From Candidatus Ribeiella danica (lineage in GTDB: Bacteria; Chloroflexota; Chloroflexia; Chloroflexales; Roseiflexaceae): a DNA stretch of 18,815 nt. The position numbers and the translations under genes are program-made. The stretch covers positions 1 to 18,815 of the forward strand of contig JADKFS010000009.1 in the NCBI GenBank assembly GCA_016717335.1, read 5' to 3'. Below, piece by piece: positions 15,879 to 18,815 of this stretch. How positions within the stretch are numbered: position 1 is the stretch's first letter; each line of letters starts with the position of its first letter. The notes below the pieces were generated by a model. The model saw only the letters and a list, made by a program, of their open reading frames with translations. It did no database searches and had not been told where the DNA came from.

Positions 15879-16435
15879 CACGCAAGCAGCCAACACACCC
15901 CTGGCGCAGGTTTCGGCGCCGGCGCTACGAGCGGGCCGGCCAGCTCTGGCGCGATCTTGGCACGGTGTTGGGCCAGCGCCGGCGCATACGCGACGGAGCG
16001 GCGGGCACGGCGCTCGCGCCGGCGTTCCGCGAGCGGCTGCTGTTGGTGGTGACCGCCGTCAACCACTGTCGCTACTGCGCCGACTTCCACATCCAGGCAG
16101 CCGCCCGCAGCGGCATCACGCCCGCGGAGGCGCGCTGGCTGCTCGCCGGCGCCGTCGACGCCTGCCCCGCGCACGAGATCCCGGCGCTGCTCTACGCCCA
16201 GCAGTGGGCCGCGCGCGACGGGGCGGCGGACACGACCGCGCGCGCGGAGCTGGTGGCGCAATACGGGCCGGCGCTGACCAGCGAGATTGAGCTTGCCCTG
16301 GGCGTGATCTGGGTCGGCAACCTGCTCGGCAACACGGTCCAACGTGGCTGCGTAAGCTGCGCATTGCCTTCGCCGGCAGGTCTTGCTGATCGCCGCCTCC
16401 GCTTCCAAGTGACCAAGGGAGCGGAGCATCCTTAG
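15875..16435 (+). CDS. AhpD/carboxymuconolactone decarboxylase-like protein
   Basis: This is an alpha-helical protein of the AhpD/CMD superfamily. The motif VVTAVNHCRYCADFHIQAAA (about residues 52-71) supplies the Cys-x-x-Cys and following His of the AhpD-type redox site, and RSGITPAEARWLLAG follows as in the family. The start at 15875 (MTRKQPTHPWRRFRRRRYER) overlaps the methyltransferase stop by ATGA. The open frame gives 186 residues and a TAG at 16433-16435. A one-base slip near 16342 would instead give GNTVQRWLRKLRIAFAGRSC and a stop at 16387-16389, which resembles family ends better. Such proteins act as alkylhydroperoxidase partners or decarboxylases; here the activity is unknown. Its annotated stop overlaps the stop of the convergent WD40 gene. 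Confidence 0.8.
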   Translation: MTRKQPTHPWRRFRRRRYERAGQLWRDLGTVLGQRRRIRDGAAGTALAPAFRERLLLVVTAVNHCRYCADFHIQAAARSGITPAEARWLLAGAVDACPAHEIPALLYAQQWAARDGAADTTARAELVAQYGPALTSEIELALGVIWVGNLLGNTVQRGCVSCALPSPAGLADRRLRFQVTKGAEHP

Positions 16436-18815
16436 CGCGCGCAGCCGCGCCAATCCCAGTTCGGGACGGCTTGGCGAATGGCGCTGTCGTCGTTGGCGGC
16501 GCAGGCGCGGCGCTCGATCGCCGCTGTGGCAGATGACAGATCGGAGAGCCAGAACCGTACGGTACCGTCGTCGCCGCCGCTCAGCAGTACGCTGCCGTCG
16601 GGGCTCCACGCGACGGCCTCGATCGGTTGGGCGTGGGCGCGCAAACGGCGCACGACGCTGCCGCTGGTGGCTTCGATCACGACTACCTCACCCCATCCTC
16701 CAGCCGCAATCCAACGGCCATCGGAGCTCCAGGCCGTTGAAAACAATTGGTAGGGTTGAGCAATCACGTAGAGCAGTTCGCCCGTCTCGGTATCCCAAAC
16801 CCGCACGGTCTTGTCGACCGAGGCACTAACTATGCGCGTACCGTCGGGGCTCCAGGCCAGCGCCCAAATCGTCGAGGTGTGGCCGTTCAGCTGGCGCAAC
16901 AGCTTGCCGGTGGCGGCATCCCAAATCCCCGCGCGCCCGAAGATTCCTCCGATCGCCAGCTTCTGGCTATTGGGACTCCATACCACACTGTGGATTACGC
17001 CCGCACCCTCGATGCGCAACTCATGCAGAGCCTGCCCGGTGGCGGCATCCCAGATCCGCGCGCCACTTTTCGTGCCAACGGCGAGCCAACGCCCGTTGGG
17101 GCTCCACGCGGTGTCATAGACAGCTGCGCGGTTGTTCAGGCTCTGGAGCACTTTTCCGCTGGCGGAGTCCCATACGGTCAGGATCGATTTCTATTCCACC
17201 TGGCTGCGAAGCGCGTGCCATCGGGGCTCCAGGCCAGCCCGCGCACGGTGTTGGGCGAACCTTCGGGGATGGCGAGCGTGTGCTGCACGGCCAGGCTCTG
17301 AGCATCGAGCAGTTGAATCTGACCCGGCAGACCGACCAAGATCTGCTGACTGTCGTGCCCCCAGGCCAAGGCACCAACCACGTGTAAACCTGAAACCATG
17401 CGCAGCTGCGCGCTGTCGTCCAGCGTCCAGGACGAGCGAAAGAAGTCCTGACCTGCCGTAGCAGTTGATGCCCTACGGGCGACGAGGCGGCCACCTGGGC
17501 CGTACGGGTGGGCAGTCGCGCCCAAGGCGTTATTGAGGGCGCTGAATCTGGACGTGGCCGGCGATCGCGGCAGATGCTGGCCATCGGGACCCATGCGCCT
17601 GCGAGATCGGCTGTTTCCTGTGGCAATGCGCCCATCGCGATGTTTCCTGGAAAGATCCCCAGACTCGGACAACCGGGATCGGCTGTCGCCGAACGATTAC
17701 GCCAGGCTCCAACAGGGCTCCAGCACTGGATGGAGGATAAAACTTGGTGCGGGGCGCTCGACAGCAACCGGGACCACCCTCAAACGAGCCGAGTTCAAAG
17801 GCGTCGCTAAAGGGTGCCGTGTAGCTCAGTTCGTACTTCAGAGCGCCGGTGCTAGCGTCCACAACACGGGTAGTGGCATCGTCGCTGCCGATCAGCAGTT
17901 GGCTGCCGTCGGGGCGCCAGGCTAGGTGAACGGCCGATCGCTGGTTGGGCAGCGGGATGGTGCGCATAAGTGTACCGTTGGACGTATCCCAAACCCGCAC
18001 GCCAACTGGATCAGGCCCACCATAGACGACCTGGCCGTTTCGAAACCCTACACGAGTGTTGTCGTAGCGGCGGCATCTGAAGGCGACTGGGGCTCAGGCT
18101 CCAGGCCAGGCTATTGACGGCGACGCGCGACTGATCGGGCAGTTCGTGCAGCAGCTGGCCGCTGGCGGCGTCCCAGAGCCGGATCACGCCATCGGAACTA
18201 CCGGTGGAAAGCTGGGTACTGTTGGGGCTCCAGGACCGACATCTGCGAACCGGTCGAGCTAGAGGTGCGCAGCTGGCCAACGGATGCACCCACAGCAAGG
18301 CGCGGTGCTGTGTCGGCTGGCGGTAGCGACCGTACGGCTGTCAGGACTCCAACCAACGTCCATAATCTCAGCAGTGTGGCCACGCAGCACGCCGCGGAGC
18401 GGAGCGGTGTCGAGTGCAGCGTAGGCCGCTCGGGCGATCAGCGGCTCCTGGGCCGACTCGGGGTTAGAGAGCGCGGCTAACGCGAGCGGGATAGGCGCGT
18501 TCCCGAATTGTGTCGGGCAGGGCGATCAGCGCCGCTGCCGGCGCGGGGCCGCGCCCTGCGCGCGCAGATTGGCCTCTGCGCCGCCGCTACAGCGGCTTCG
18601 AAATGCGAACTCCTGTGCTGAAGTGATTGCACACTACCAGCAGCGCGCCAAACGTCACCAGGATGCGGCGCAGCGTACGGGCGCGTCGCTGCTCCTGAGC
18701 CAGATTCTCGCGATCGCGTTGGGCCTGCTGCTCTTGCGCAAGCTGTTCGGCCTCGGCGACCTGGCTCGCGGTGAGGAAGCGCTGCTCGGACTGGCTGAGC
18801 CGCGGATCGGTGCGC
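16432..18815 (-). pseudogene. Membrane-anchored WD40-repeat protein, 3' part, frame-slipped
   Basis: The gene enters from the right edge. First comes a coiled coil (LTASQVAEAEQLAQEQQAQR, DRENLAQEQRRARTLRR), then a hydrophobic helix (ILVTFGALLVV, about 18640-18680). An Ala-rich linker follows (EANLRAQGA, LALAALSNPESAQEPLIARA), then WD40 blades. Clear blades include LRGHTAEIMDVGWSPDSRTV (about 18340-18395), DGVIRLWDAASGQLLHELPD, RVWDTSNGTLMRTIPLPNQR with WRPDGSQLLIGSDDATTRVV, and ALAWGHDSQQILVG. An unbroken final 240 residues holds five blades, such as GHTSTIWALAWSPDGTRIVS with DKTVRVWDTETGELL. At least nine blades are recognisable. Frames slip several times between 17150 and 18620. Chloroflexota proteins of this layout often carry an N-terminal effector and a STAND/NACHT NTPase, but that part lies outside the window and is not shown. 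The stop at 16432-16434 overlaps the convergent CMD gene. Confidence 0.82.

Noticed and set aside
15638..16609. A 323-codon minus-strand frame over the methyltransferase and CMD genes.
   Set aside because: It is the antisense of two genes with clear motifs and overlaps the WD40 end.
16550..18400. Regularly spaced GGGGCTCCA-type repeats resembling an array.
   Set aside because: These are the codons for the conserved WSPDG segment of successive WD40 blades on the minus strand.

Overview
The window is GC-rich DNA that reads like an accessory or mobile-element-rich part of a filamentous Chloroflexota genome (Kouleothrix/Herpetosiphon/Roseiflexus-like). This placement is inference. It rests on extracellular proteins with Thr-Pro 'TPTATPTNTP' stalks, short RHS proteins with exchangeable tips, and a WD40 protein whose blades follow a coiled coil and a membrane helix. 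No rRNA, tRNA or CRISPR array was seen.

Layout. 1-866: end of a NarL-type sensor histidine kinase (+). 867-1066: spacer with two hairpins, a 12-bp direct repeat and a promoter. 1067-1745: cognate-type LuxR/NarL response regulator (+). 1770-2995: secreted RTX (calcium-binding) repeat protein (+), closed by a strong hairpin at 3061-3100. 3286-3575: small membrane protein. 3966-5512: short RHS protein with an AT-rich tip (+), followed by an overlapping small membrane protein. 5894-6840: tyrosine recombinase (-). 7009-8280: second RHS tip with its own immunity-like gene (-). 8633-9078: single-stranded DNA-binding protein (-). 9135-9247: long inverted repeat. 9953-10516: TetR regulator (-), divergent from a cupin gene (10708-11361, +) and a membrane-protein/MFS remnant. 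11819-12847: complete IS5-family insertion sequence with inverted repeats and a 3-bp target duplication. 13363-14582: RepB-like primase/replication protein (-), preceded by a small, possibly DNA-binding, protein (14801-15123, -) and a 16-bp perfect palindrome. 15316-15878 and 15875-16435: methyltransferase and AhpD/CMD-like protein, overlapping by ATGA (+). 16432-18815: 3' part of a membrane-anchored WD40 protein (-) whose start lies outside the window.

How it fits together. The recombinase, SSB, primase and small possibly DNA-binding protein all lie on the minus strand. They look like the core of an integrated plasmid or ICE-like element, interrupted by a TetR/cupin locus and an IS. The two RHS tail genes face each other across the recombinase and share about 78 bp of inverted homology, an arrangement that could let toxin tips be swapped or the block inverted.

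A strong caveat covers the whole window. Many recognisable proteins are split by single-base frame slips, yet their motifs stay intact in alternate frames. That pattern fits uncorrected indel errors in the assembly better than old pseudogenes. Genes broken this way are marked, and their boundaries are approximate.
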